From positions 1 through 64,000 of the forward strand of contig NZ_JAFFZS010000011.1 in the NCBI RefSeq assembly GCF_016921115.1: a DNA stretch of 64,000 nt, read 5' to 3'. The stretch's first letter is position 1, and every line of letters starts with the position of its first letter. The DNA comes from Streptomyces actuosus. GTDB taxonomy: Bacteria > Actinomycetota > Actinomycetes > Streptomycetales > Streptomycetaceae. This document shows, piece after piece, positions 45,093 to 54,196 of this stretch. The notes under the pieces are model-generated. The model saw nothing but the letters and a program-made list of their open reading frames with translations. It did not search any database and had not been told where the DNA came from. The position numbers and the translations under genes are program-made.

Positions 45093-48000
45093 CGGGTTCC
45101 CAGGGTAACGAGGGCGGTCAGCTCGGTGTTGTCGAGTTCGGTGAAGGCGCCTTCGCCGGAGGCGAGAACGGCGTCGGTCAGGGCCCGTTTGCGGGCGAGG
45201 AGGTCGTTGATGTGGTCCTCGACGGTGCCCTCGGTGATCAGGTGGTGGACCTGGACGGTGCGGTGCTGTCCGATGCGGTGGGCGCGGTCGGTGGCCTGAT
45301 CCTCGACGGCGGGGTTCCAGGGCCGGTCGTAGTGGATGACGTGCTCGGCCCGGGTGAGGGTCAGTCCGGTGCCGGCCGCCTTGACGGACAGGATGAACAC
45401 CGGGGCTGGGTCGGGGTCGTGCTGGAAGGCGTCGACGAGCTCCTGGCGGCGGGCCGGCGGGGTGCCGCCGTGGAGGAAGCGAACGGAGCGGCCGCGGAGG
45501 CGCAGGTGGTGCTCGAGGATGCGACCCATCTGGACATAGCCGGTGAAGACGAGCGCGGCTTCGCCCCGGTCGGCGAGGGTCGCCGTGAGCTCGTCCAGGG
45601 CTGCGAGCTTGCCCGATCGAAGGGCGAGGCCGGCCGGCTCGGCGTCGTCCAGGGGCTCCTTCAGATAGAGGGTGGGGGTGTTGCAGATCTGGCGCAGGGC
45701 CTGGAGCAACTTCAGGACCAAGCCGCGGCGTTCGATCCCGCTGCTGGTGGTGATCTTGTCCATGGTGTCGCGGACGATCGCCTCGTACAGGCCGGTCTGC
45801 TCGTCGGTGAGCGCGACGATGCGGTGGTGGTGGACCTTGCCGGGCAGCTCGGGGGCGATGCCGGGGTCAGTCTTTCGTCGGCGCAGCATGAACGGGGCGA
45901 CAAGCCGGGCAAGCCCCGCGGCGGCGGGCGCGTTGGGGTCTTTCTCGACGGCGCCGTAGCGGGCGCGAAAGGCGGAACGGGTGCCGAACAGGCCGGGGTT
46001 GGTCCAGTCGAGGATGGCCCACAGCTCGGTCAGGTTGTTCTCGACAGGGGTGCCGGTGACCGCGAGCCGGGCCCGGGCGGGGACGTCGCGTAGCGCCTTG
46101 GCGGTGGCGGAGGCCGGGTTCTTGATGTGCTGGGCCTCGTCGGCCACGACCATGCCCCACTGGGTGGCGGTGAGGGCGGGGTCACGGCGCAGGGTGCCGT
46201 AGGTGGTGATGACGACCGTGGTGTGGTCGAGCGCATCGGTGTCGAGGGTGCGGCCGGTGCCGTGGTACCGGATGGCGGCGGTGTCCGGGGCGAAGCGGGC
46301 AATCTCGCGCTGCCAGTTCGTGATGAGGGAGGCCGGGCAGACCACGAGGGTCGGGCCGGCGGCTTCGCCGGCCGTTTCGGCGCGGTAGAGGTTCAAGGCG
46401 ATGGTCGTCAGCGTCTTGCCCAGGCCCATGTCGTCGGCGAGGAGCGCTCCGAAGCCCAGGTCGAGGGTGTGCGCGAGCCAGGTCAGGGCCCGCTGTTGGT
46501 AGTGACGCAGGCTCGCGTGCAAGCCGGTCGGCGGTGGCACGGGCCGGGGGTCGTCGGGGGCCTGGCGCAGGGCGTCGACGAGGGTGGCCAGCGTGCCGGC
46601 GGCCCGGACGTCGAGAGTCTCGCCTTCGAGGGTGAGGGTGCCAGACAGGGCGGCGGCGAGCGCGTCGAGCGAGGGCAGCGGCGCCAGGTCGCGGTGGCGG
46701 GCGCGGCGGGCGGTGTCGGGGTCGATGAGCAGCCAGCGCCCGCGCATGCGGATCAGCGGCCAGGCGGCGTCGGCGAGGGCGGTCATCTCGTCCTCGGTCA
46801 GCGGTTCGCCGTCGATGCTGATGTGCCAGCGGCAGTCCACCAGGCGGTCCAGGGCCAGGAAGCCGCTGCCGGCGGTGAACTCGTCGGCGGCGTCCTGGCG
46901 TCGGCCGATTACCGCGGTGGCGGTGAGGGCACCGAGGAGCGCGGGCGGCCAGTGGACGGTGATGCCGGCCGTGGCCAGCGGGGCGGCGGCGTGGTCGTGG
47001 AGGCGGGCCAGGTCCACCGCGGACAGGGTGAGGCGGCGGGGGCGTTCCTGTCCGGCGAGGTCGCCGAGCGGCGGGAAATGGCGGGCGCCGCGGCGCAGCG
47101 CGCGGCGTACGCCGGGCAGTACGGCGGGCGTCAGGGCGGGGTGGGTGGGGTGGCCGTCCCAGATGCTGCTCGCCGACACGGGGTCGTCCTGGTCGTCGGC
47201 GGCCAGGTGCAGGACAGCTTGGGCGGTGGGGGCGTGCTCGCCTGCCTCGGGCTCCTTGATGCGCAGCATGAGTCGGGGCGCGGGGCAGGGGTCGGCGGCG
47301 TCCTCGATCGCGTCGGCCCAGGCCCACAGCTCTGCGCTGGGCTCGGTGCCGGGGGCCGGGGTGCTGGTGAACGGGCCGGGTCCCAGGAGGGAAGCGGTCC
47401 CTGGGGTTCGGATCATCGCGTCGGCGACGGCGTCGAGCAGGGGCCAGAGCGCGTTCTCGGGCGCCGGGACGCGCAGGGGACTGTGGCCGGCGAGGAGGCA
47501 GTGTCCCTCGGGGGCCATCCGGGCGGCGGCCGCGGTGACGGCGGTGCGCAGCGGATCGGTGATCGGACCGATGCGCCAGCAGCCCTGGCCGTCGGCGGTC
47601 AGGGCGGGGTAGACGCGCTGCTGGGCCACGCATGCCACGGCCAGGCGAAGGCCGGCTCGCCATCCGGTGACGGAGGGGTGTTCGCCTGCTCGGGAGGTGA
47701 GCAGTGCGGGCAGGGCGAGGCCGACGGGGACGGCGAGGCCGGTGACGGTGGCGCGGCGAGGCATGATGCCGCCGGCGCCCGCGAGGACGAGGTCGCGGGT
47801 GACCGGCTGCAGCGGCGGCAGGTGGCCGGGGGCGAGTAGGGGTGTGCCGTCGGGCTGGAACAGCATCCATGCGGTCCGGCCGGGGTGGCGTGAGGGCAGC
47901 AGGGTCAGGGCGGCGCCGTCGGCGAGGGCCTGCTCGAGAAGGCAGTGGGCGGCGAACAGGTCGGCCGGTCCGGCGGGGAGGGCGCGCGGCGGCTCCTGGT

Positions 48001-48943
48001 TCTCGGTCGGAGCGGGCGGCATGGGGGGCGCAGGTTGGGCGGACGCCGCCGCCGGTTCGGTCGCGGCCGGGGGCTCGGCGTCGGTGCCGAGGGCGGTCTG
48101 GAGGGCCTTGAGGAGACGGTCGGCTGCTTCGGCCCGGGCCTGCCGTTTGGTGGGGCCGGTTCCTTCGCCGGTGAGCTGCTGGCCGCGGTGGACGGCGGTG
48201 ACTGTGGCCGTGAAGCCGGTGGGCGTCGGTGCGGGGGGCCGGTAGTCGGGCCGGGTGATGTGGCCGGCCTGGTGGAACTCGTTCAAGGCCGACACGGGGT
48301 TGGCTTCCCCTGATGGAGCGGGCGCCTGGGGCTGGGTGGCGGGCGTGTCCCAGGTCCAGTCGGGTACCGCGCGATCGGCGAGGGGGTCCGGCAGGTCGGC
48401 GAGCGCGGCGATGAGGGTGGTCATGGCCTGCTGCCGCGCCGCCTTGCGGGTGCGGGCCCGCTGGACGCTGCCGGTGATGTCGCGGCCGGCCGGGGCGAAG
48501 GTGGCCTGTGCGACGAAGAACGGCTGGCCGTCATCCCCCTGTCCCTCCCGGACGGTCGCGGAGGGGGTGCGCAGCAGTTGGGCGTGCATGGAGATGATGC
48601 TCGGCGCCAGGGCCGGGCTGGCGGCGACGGCGGTGATGGCGGCTTGCTGTACGGGCGGCCAGACGTCTGTACCGGCCGTCTCGAACAGCACCGTCCGCAG
48701 GGCGGCGACGTCGAGGTGGCCCCGGGCGATGCGACGGGTGGCTTCGGACGCGACCGCAGCATCGGATGTGCCCTGGGCGACGACGCGTTGAAGCGTGCTG
48801 CGGAAGGCGTCCGCGTCCATCAGGGCCAAGGAAGTGCTCTCGACCGAGGCGTCGGCGCGGGAGGGCGGGATCCGAACTCGGGGCGTCCGGGCGGCCAGCG
48901 CTGCGGGACTGATGGGCTGCAGGCGGTCGATGGACAAAGACAC
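45089..48943 (-). CDS. SNF2-family helicase with N-terminal dsRNA-binding-like domains
   Basis: A 1284-residue protein. The C-terminal half is a complete SNF2 ATPase: LLADDMGLGKTLTTIAL near residue 835, VVADEAQHIKN near 935, LAVTGTPVENNLTELW, and the closing TDRAHRIGQHRTVQ near 1220. The unusual part is the N-terminus. Residues 217-281 read like a double-stranded-RNA-binding motif (SALNEFHQAG, FTATVTAVHRG, then GTGPTKRQARAEAADRLLKA), and residues 118-184 look like a second, weaker copy. SNF2 proteins remodel protein-DNA complexes and act in several defence systems. The start is GTG 48943 or, better spaced from GGGGGA, the TTG at 48937. Confidence 0.88.
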   Translation of the reverse strand: MSLSIDRLQPISPAALAARTPRVRIPPSRADASVESTSLALMDADAFRSTLQRVVAQGTSDAAVASEATRRIARGHLDVAALRTVLFETAGTDVWPPVQQAAITAVAASPALAPSIISMHAQLLRTPSATVREGQGDDGQPFFVAQATFAPAGRDITGSVQRARTRKAARQQAMTTLIAALADLPDPLADRAVPDWTWDTPATQPQAPAPSGEANPVSALNEFHQAGHITRPDYRPPAPTPTGFTATVTAVHRGQQLTGEGTGPTKRQARAEAADRLLKALQTALGTDAEPPAATEPAAASAQPAPPMPPAPTENQEPPRALPAGPADLFAAHCLLEQALADGAALTLLPSRHPGRTAWMLFQPDGTPLLAPGHLPPLQPVTRDLVLAGAGGIMPRRATVTGLAVPVGLALPALLTSRAGEHPSVTGWRAGLRLAVACVAQQRVYPALTADGQGCWRIGPITDPLRTAVTAAAARMAPEGHCLLAGHSPLRVPAPENALWPLLDAVADAMIRTPGTASLLGPGPFTSTPAPGTEPSAELWAWADAIEDAADPCPAPRLMLRIKEPEAGEHAPTAQAVLHLAADDQDDPVSASSIWDGHPTHPALTPAVLPGVRRALRRGARHFPPLGDLAGQERPRRLTLSAVDLARLHDHAAAPLATAGITVHWPPALLGALTATAVIGRRQDAADEFTAGSGFLALDRLVDCRWHISIDGEPLTEDEMTALADAAWPLIRMRGRWLLIDPDTARRARHRDLAPLPSLDALAAALSGTLTLEGETLDVRAAGTLATLVDALRQAPDDPRPVPPPTGLHASLRHYQQRALTWLAHTLDLGFGALLADDMGLGKTLTTIALNLYRAETAGEAAGPTLVVCPASLITNWQREIARFAPDTAAIRYHGTGRTLDTDALDHTTVVITTYGTLRRDPALTATQWGMVVADEAQHIKNPASATAKALRDVPARARLAVTGTPVENNLTELWAILDWTNPGLFGTRSAFRARYGAVEKDPNAPAAAGLARLVAPFMLRRRKTDPGIAPELPGKVHHHRIVALTDEQTGLYEAIVRDTMDKITTSSGIERRGLVLKLLQALRQICNTPTLYLKEPLDDAEPAGLALRSGKLAALDELTATLADRGEAALVFTGYVQMGRILEHHLRLRGRSVRFLHGGTPPARRQELVDAFQHDPDPAPVFILSVKAAGTGLTLTRAEHVIHYDRPWNPAVEDQATDRAHRIGQHRTVQVHHLITEGTVEDHINDLLARKRALTDAVLASGEGAFTELDNTELTALVTLGTR

Positions 48944-49029
48944 TCCCCCAGTAGCCGGACGCCGTCGAGACCACTCACATTGTGACCTGCCGGCGCGTCA
49001 GGGCCGCGCCGTACACACAGAACATAGAT

Positions 49030-49066
49030 GTTGCGTATTCGTATTTCAGTATGTAGATTGCTCATG
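49030..49066. promoter_or_regulatory. AT-rich promoter-like element, copy 2
   Basis: It is similar to 1841-1878: both start GTTGC-R-TATT, share TATGTA and end in TGCTC. On the plus strand TTGCGT and TAGATT are separated by 17 bp, a good vegetative promoter for the gene at 49160. The element lies between the SNF2 gene and that divergent gene and may serve both. Confidence 0.5.
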
Positions 49067-49159
49067 TCGCCGGGTCAGACCGGCCCTCTTCTTCCTCCCC
49101 CTTGATCGCATTCGCTGCGGCCGCCTTCTTGCGCGGCCGGGCCGAAAGGTGGCTCCTCC

Positions 49160-49792
49160 ATGCCCCAAGACCTCCAGCCCCTCCCCGCTGCGCCCCCGTC
49201 GCACGACCTGGCCTCCGACATGGTCGCCTCCGTCCTGGCGGACATCGAATCCCGGCTCGGTGAACAACAGGGCTGGGACCTTCCTCCCCGCCTGTTCATG
49301 CTCCTTCTGCGGCCCCCGCGCGTGGAGGTGGAGTTCATCCCGGAGGTCGTCTGGAACCCGGTGGGGATCAACCCCGCCGACGCCTTGCGGCACCACGCAG
49401 AGGCGCTGCCGCCCGTACCGTCCCTTCTGGTTCCCGGCGAGGTGCATGAGGACTCCGTCTTCGCTGTTGGGTTCATGTTCGAGGGGTGGAACAAGCCGAA
49501 GAACGTCCAACTCCCGCCGGAACTGCGCATGCTGCGGGACAGCGGTGAGCGGGTGAACCATCTCCTGCCCGGCCGCCAGGAAGTCCGGATCGTCCACGCC
49601 GTCGACCTCAACCAGCGCGCCTTCCACATCGTGCGGGCCCGCGGCGGGCAGCCCCGCCTGTCGGTCGCCGGACGAGAGGGCGCACCGGAGCTGGAGGGAA
49701 CCATCCCCGTCGCGCTGGGCCGATTCGTGCACGCCCTCAACAGCGGCCCCGGCCAGCAGACCGAGCACCCGGCGCCTCGCGCCCAGATGTGA
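49160..49792 (+). CDS. hypothetical protein
   Basis: A 210-residue soluble protein of unknown function starting at ATG 49160 behind AAAGGTGG. Its middle (DSVFAVGFMFEGWNKP, HLLPGRQEVRIVHAVD) has alternating strands. No catalytic motif is seen. It is transcribed from the AT-rich promoter region shared with the SNF2 gene and overlaps or abuts the next gene. Confidence 0.6.
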   Translation: MPQDLQPLPAAPPSHDLASDMVASVLADIESRLGEQQGWDLPPRLFMLLLRPPRVEVEFIPEVVWNPVGINPADALRHHAEALPPVPSLLVPGEVHEDSVFAVGFMFEGWNKPKNVQLPPELRMLRDSGERVNHLLPGRQEVRIVHAVDLNQRAFHIVRARGGQPRLSVAGREGAPELEGTIPVALGRFVHALNSGPGQQTEHPAPRAQM

Positions 49793-49800
49793 GGACCGAC

Positions 49801-50160
49801 ATGATCACAGACCCCATGCTGTTCCGCTTCACGGCGAGCGGACCCACGCCCGAAGCGGCCTTCACCGCGTTCGCCGCCAAGGACCGCGAACAGCCCCACG
49901 ATCCGTTCCGACCCCGCGCGGACCTGTCGAAGGTGACCGAGGTGAACGTCGCCGACGGCCGAGACCGGCTGCGCGCCGACGGCTGCTTCGACGGGCAAGA
50001 CGGCGGGCCGCTGTGCGAGGACGACGCCGACTGGCTCGCCGACCGCCTGATCGAGGACTACGACCCGATCGTCCGATCCGGCGCCGCCGCACTGCTGCTG
50101 CGCACGCTGGGAGACGAACCGACCTGGTGCTTCTTCGGGTGGAGCGTCCGGGGCGAGTAG
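49801..50160 (+). CDS. hypothetical protein
   Basis: A 119-residue acidic protein. The ATG at 49801 is preferred because GAGG lies six bases upstream, although a GTG overlapping the previous stop is also possible. The C-terminal WCFFGWSVRGE segment is aromatic. The function is unknown, and it is probably co-transcribed with the 49160 gene. Confidence 0.55.
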   Translation: MITDPMLFRFTASGPTPEAAFTAFAAKDREQPHDPFRPRADLSKVTEVNVADGRDRLRADGCFDGQDGGPLCEDDADWLADRLIEDYDPIVRSGAAALLLRTLGDEPTWCFFGWSVRGE

Positions 50161-50299
50161 CCCCCTCCCCGCCCCGGCCGGTGCCCGCCGAACCGACTCC
50201 GCCCGGTCCGATGCCGTCCTACTAACCGCGACGGCACCGGACCGGCGAGCAGCGGCAAGCCAGAACCCGCCCCAACGCCCTTCGACATCGAGGACCCCG

Positions 50300-50917
50300 A
50301 TGCCCGCCCCGGACACCCGACTCCGCGCCCGGCGCCTCGCCGACCGCCTCCCCCCTCTGCCCCCGGCCATGCGAGGCAACGCAGGCCGCGAACGCGCCCG
50401 TCACGCCTTCGTTACCCGCACCCTCACCACACTGCGCACGGACCGGAGCATCACCGGTGACCGCGCGGAGGACTGGCGCCGAGTGGCCTCAGAACTCGCC
50501 ATGCTTGGGCAGATGGCGGCCCTCGGAGGCATTTTCCAGGTGGCCGTCTTCGAACTGGAGGCGCTCGCCAGGCAGACCGCCGGTCTTGAACCGGCGCTCG
50601 CAGGTCTTCCCTCCGGCACCGGCCCTCAGGGAGGAGACCTGATCTTCCCCTGGCAGGCCGACGAGGACGACTGGATCTCGGTGCCGGGCGGCCCGGCGGG
50701 GCCTTTCGTGTCGACGGCGATGGCCATGCCGAACCAGGCGGGTATCGCCCGGACCGTGGTCATCGTCAGCCAGCGCCACCGGTACCACGCTGGCTCGTCG
50801 CACACCGATGTCCACATCGAGGACGGAACGCGCATCGAACGCCTGGACGCAGAAGTGGAGCGGGCCCGGGCCCTGGAGCAGTGGAACGAGGACCACTCTG
50901 CTTGGCACAACCGGTGA
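50300..50917 (+). CDS. hypothetical protein
   Basis: A 205-residue protein. A basic N-terminus (TRLRARRLADRLPPLPP) leads to a helical middle and a strand-rich part with RTVVIVSQRHRYHAG. The function is unknown. It follows the preceding gene by 139 bases in the same direction. Confidence 0.55.
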   Translation: MPAPDTRLRARRLADRLPPLPPAMRGNAGRERARHAFVTRTLTTLRTDRSITGDRAEDWRRVASELAMLGQMAALGGIFQVAVFELEALARQTAGLEPALAGLPSGTGPQGGDLIFPWQADEDDWISVPGGPAGPFVSTAMAMPNQAGIARTVVIVSQRHRYHAGSSHTDVHIEDGTRIERLDAEVERARALEQWNEDHSAWHNR

Positions 50918-51413
50918 TCGTGGTGGGGCGCCTGGGCGGATCAGCCGAGCGGCGAGAGGCGACGTGCCCGGGCCATGCGGTCACCGCACGTCGTCGTCCG
51001 CGTCCTCCATGGCGGGGGGGCTCCTGCCAGGTCAGGGTGTCCAGTGGCCGCGGCAAGTTTCGGGCCGCGCCGGGCACGGCTCTCGTCACCGCGGACGCCT
51101 CGTCGCTGAAGAGCGCGCCGGGGGCGCCCGGCGTACGGCCGGGCACTGATACTGCCGGGCTTGAGGTTTTCGTGGTGGTCATCTGGTCCCCCTGATTCGT
51201 CCCGGGCCGGGCCCGGCTGGACGCCGGCGCGCAGGCCGGCTGCGAAAGCGTATACAGATTCCGAACTGCGGCCCGAGGAGATTTCCTTCGGGCCGCATTC
51301 CCATATCAAGCCTGCCTCGCTCCCGACCGACCACCGCCCGCCGCTCCTGGCACGCCCGCCCGTGCTCACGTCTGCCGACGCGACGCGGCGAGCACCGCCT
51401 CCGGCCCGAACCG
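50918..51413. other. 496-base gap with at most one doubtful short gene
   Basis: On the minus strand an ATG at 51182 with GGGGGACC upstream opens a frame (MTTTKTSSPAVSVPG) that runs back over the preceding gene. The first 60 residues are plausible but the remainder is Arg/Pro-rich noise, so it is not called. Otherwise I see nothing here. Confidence 0.4.
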
Positions 51414-51908
51414 TTACCGCTCGTCCGCCGCTTCACGCTCACCCCCCGGGTACCACCGGAGCGGTCGCAGGGGGCGGCTCGGCTCATACACCCAGCGGGT
51501 GGGCCCGGCCGCCGCTGGGCCGCAGGCGGGGTCGGCGACCTTGCCGACGACGTGGGCCATCTCGTCCATGAACAGCATGGTCGGCTTGGGAGGCACCATG
51601 ACGACGTCCACCGCTGGTCCTCGCTCACGGACCGCGTGCACCAGGTGGTGGAGCTCGTCGTGGCCGGGGTAGCGGTCCCGGATCTGGTACTCGTCCACGA
51701 ACACGGTCACACGGCCGTCGGAGGTGTCCGCGAACGGTCCGAACTTCTGACCGGCGGCCTCCGGACCGAGTTCGCGGCATTCGACGGTGTGCAGGGCGCG
51801 CCGGAGCACGGCCGCGTACTGGTCGGCGTCGGCGTCACCCGACAGCGGCGCCTTCCCTCGCCCGATGGGGCCTACGAACGCTGTCGGGTCCGGCAGTTGA
51901 TCGCTCAT
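51414..51908 (-). CDS. hypothetical protein
   Basis: A 164-residue protein of unknown function. It contains alternating strands (GRVTVFVDEYQIRDRYPG, VDVVMVPPKPTMLFMDEMAH) and might be an alpha/beta domain. It lies 35 bases after the 685-residue gene in the same direction and is probably in one operon with it, under the palindrome at 54030. Confidence 0.55.
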   Translation of the reverse strand: MSDQLPDPTAFVGPIGRGKAPLSGDADADQYAAVLRRALHTVECRELGPEAAGQKFGPFADTSDGRVTVFVDEYQIRDRYPGHDELHHLVHAVRERGPAVDVVMVPPKPTMLFMDEMAHVVGKVADPACGPAAAGPTRWVYEPSRPLRPLRWYPGGEREAADER

Positions 51909-51943
51909 CGTGCGGTTGCTCCTTCTTCCGGGGTCGGCGGGGT

Positions 51944-54001
51944 TCAGGCCTGGTCAAGGTGGTGTTCGTACCAGGCGGTCAGCTGTCCAGGGTCCTGCGG
52001 CATGGACCGGACCAACCGGAGGAGCCGCTCGCCGACGGGGCGGATCTCGGTGCGGGCCAGGGCGGACAGGTCGGTGGTGCGCAGGGCTGCGAATCCGGCG
52101 ACGTGCCGCTCTTCGAAGGTGCGCGCACCCGGGAGGCTGTCGGCGGCGGCGAGGTAGCGGGTAATGAACGGGTCGAGCGCGGCGCGGTGGGCAGCGAGGT
52201 GGCGGAGGTAGGTGGGGCTGTCGACGGTGGCGGTGTTGGCGGCTTCGCCGTGGTGAGGTGAGGGCAGCGCGCACCAATCGCTGATGAGAGCGGTGAGGGT
52301 GGCCGGGCCGTCGGGCGGGGTGTCGGGTCGCCAGTGGCCGTCGGCTACTCCCTGGGTGGAGCACACGCGCTCGTGGAGGCGGCCGAGGACGCTGGCGAAG
52401 GTGAAGAACCCCAGAACGTAGTCGGCTCCGGCGATGACGGACCGGATCGTCGGATCGGCCGACACCGCCGCGGGCAGCAGGAGGCGCTGCTTGCGGTGTT
52501 CGCGCTGGAAGGGCAGGCAGACGGCGGCTTCGATCGCGGCGTGTTCGGCGAGCAGGACGGCGGCGCTCTGCGAGGGCGCGGCCTCGCGTTCCCATTCCAC
52601 GGTGTCGTCCTCGTCGGCGAGGTCGCTCAGCCCCAGTGCGTCCAGGCTGACGCGGTAGACGCCGGTGGTGGTGGCGGTCAGGGTCAGGATGCCGTCGTGG
52701 TCGGGCAGCGGCTGGGTGTGCTGAAGTGTGCCGTCGGTCCTGTCGCGGGTCCAGTCCGGCCGGTTGGCGGGGCGGGTCGCGACGGCGAGTGCCCAGTCGA
52801 GCAGGTGGACGAGTTCCTCCCTGCCGGCGCCGGCGAGGTCGGCGTGGGAGGTGTCCGAGGGCCGGCTGGAGAAGTGCTGGCCGATGCGCTGGACGGCTTC
52901 CTCGGGGAGGTCGGTGACGGCCTCGGCGCCGGGCGGGAGGCAGGGGTTGCTTCCGTGGACCGTGCCTTCGGGGTATGTGCGGCAGCTGCCTGCCCATCCG
53001 CCGGCGGCGTACACGCTGGCGTGGGCGGGGTCGGCGAGGACTCGGGTGGCGACGTCGAGAGCGTGCTCGGCCGCCTGGACCAGCAGAGGGTCCGTAGTGA
53101 GGCCGGCGATGTGGCAGAGGGCGCGGGCAGCGGGGTGATCGGCGGTGCCGGACGGGGCGCGGGCGGGTTCGATCTCGGTGAGGAGGTCAAGGACAGCTGC
53201 GCGTGGGTCGGCAGGGCCCGGAGCGGGGATCGGTCCGGCGGGCCACAGGGCCAGGGGGACGGACCGGGAGGTCCACAGCGGCAGGACCGTGGGGGTGGCC
53301 TCGCATGCCTCGATCAGGTGGAGGCTGCCGTGGTGGCGGGTGGTGAACAGGTGGACGTGACCGCTGATACGGGTGAGGGCGTCGAGGAGCCGGATCCGGC
53401 GCAAGGTGGCGCACAGGTGGTCGGCGAGGGCCGCGAGTTCGGCGTCCTGGGCGGCTGCGTACTCGGGTTCGCCGCGGAACTGGGGGATCCAGTGCGGCAT
53501 CAGGCTGCTCTGGTCGGCGGACCGGCGGCCGAGCGCGGCACGCCAGTCGGTCTCGCTGATGCCGGCGAGGAGCAGCCTCATCCCGGGCAGCGTCAGGGCA
53601 ATCCCCTCTCGCATGCCGGCCCAGCGCAGGCCTGCGACGCCTGTCCCGCCCGGCCTGTGGGCGAGGGCGTCGATCCACCGGTCCATCTGGGCGGGCGCGA
53701 TCCGCACCACCAGTTCGTCGGTGCGGGGGGTGAGGCTGCGGATGCCGAACGGGCCGCCGGTGAGGGTGGGGCGGTGACGGCCGTAGGCGGTGATCAGCGC
53801 ATGGAAGATCCGTGCCTCGCCTCGGGCCTGTTCGGGCGCTGGCGTCGGGATGAGGTGCTCGACGTCCGGGAGTTCGTCTCGGGCCGTCTCTTCGGTTTCG
53901 CCCGTGGCCATCTGGCGCAGGGCGACCGGGGGGACGGCCGTGTCGGTCGTGCGAAGGCCCTGCTGTCGCCGGGGCGCGTACGGAGTGAGGGTGTGGGTCA
54001 C
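51944..54001 (-). CDS. large hypothetical protein
   Basis: A 685-residue protein of unknown function. It starts at GTG 54001 with GGGAG close upstream. It is rich in helices and has no transmembrane segment. Landmarks include LDALTRISGHVHLFTTRHHG and VYAAGGWAGSCRTYPEG. No nucleotide-binding or metal motif is obvious. It is likely the first gene of a two-gene operon and carries a perfect palindrome in its promoter region. Confidence 0.6.
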   Translation of the reverse strand: MTHTLTPYAPRRQQGLRTTDTAVPPVALRQMATGETEETARDELPDVEHLIPTPAPEQARGEARIFHALITAYGRHRPTLTGGPFGIRSLTPRTDELVVRIAPAQMDRWIDALAHRPGGTGVAGLRWAGMREGIALTLPGMRLLLAGISETDWRAALGRRSADQSSLMPHWIPQFRGEPEYAAAQDAELAALADHLCATLRRIRLLDALTRISGHVHLFTTRHHGSLHLIEACEATPTVLPLWTSRSVPLALWPAGPIPAPGPADPRAAVLDLLTEIEPARAPSGTADHPAARALCHIAGLTTDPLLVQAAEHALDVATRVLADPAHASVYAAGGWAGSCRTYPEGTVHGSNPCLPPGAEAVTDLPEEAVQRIGQHFSSRPSDTSHADLAGAGREELVHLLDWALAVATRPANRPDWTRDRTDGTLQHTQPLPDHDGILTLTATTTGVYRVSLDALGLSDLADEDDTVEWEREAAPSQSAAVLLAEHAAIEAAVCLPFQREHRKQRLLLPAAVSADPTIRSVIAGADYVLGFFTFASVLGRLHERVCSTQGVADGHWRPDTPPDGPATLTALISDWCALPSPHHGEAANTATVDSPTYLRHLAAHRAALDPFITRYLAAADSLPGARTFEERHVAGFAALRTTDLSALARTEIRPVGERLLRLVRSMPQDPGQLTAWYEHHLDQA

Positions 54002-54029
54002 GTGCTGCTCCCGCTGTGAGGTCCGCTGT

Positions 54030-54044
54030 CACCTGGTACAGGTG
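54030..54044 (-). promoter_or_regulatory. perfect palindrome, candidate operator
   Basis: CACCTG-gta-CAGGTG, 29-43 bases upstream of the GTG start of the 685-residue gene. Size and position suit a dimeric repressor site; no cognate regulator is identified. Confidence 0.5.
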
Positions 54045-54196
54045 TGCGGACGGAGCGCGGTGTGACAGTCAGAGCGGACGAGTTTCCGGGATCGTTCGGA
54101 CGCCGGGCGATGGCTCCCCAGTGTCACCGAGGTTGCGGACGCGGGAGTGTGCCAGCGAACCTTGATCGCGCAGGCGGATCGGACTCGTGTCGGATG

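Noticed and set aside
46127..47839. 570-residue open frame opposite the SNF2 gene
   Set aside because: Low-complexity Gly/Ala/Val shadow; the minus-strand gene has complete helicase motifs.
50766..51182. 138-residue minus-strand reading frame
   Set aside because: The start has a fair ribosome binding site, but most of the product is Arg/Pro-rich and overlaps a better plus-strand gene.
52334..54019. 561-residue open frame opposite the 685-residue gene
   Set aside because: Gly-rich shadow without recognisable structure. The minus-strand frame has a better start and amino-acid make-up, though neither has a known domain.
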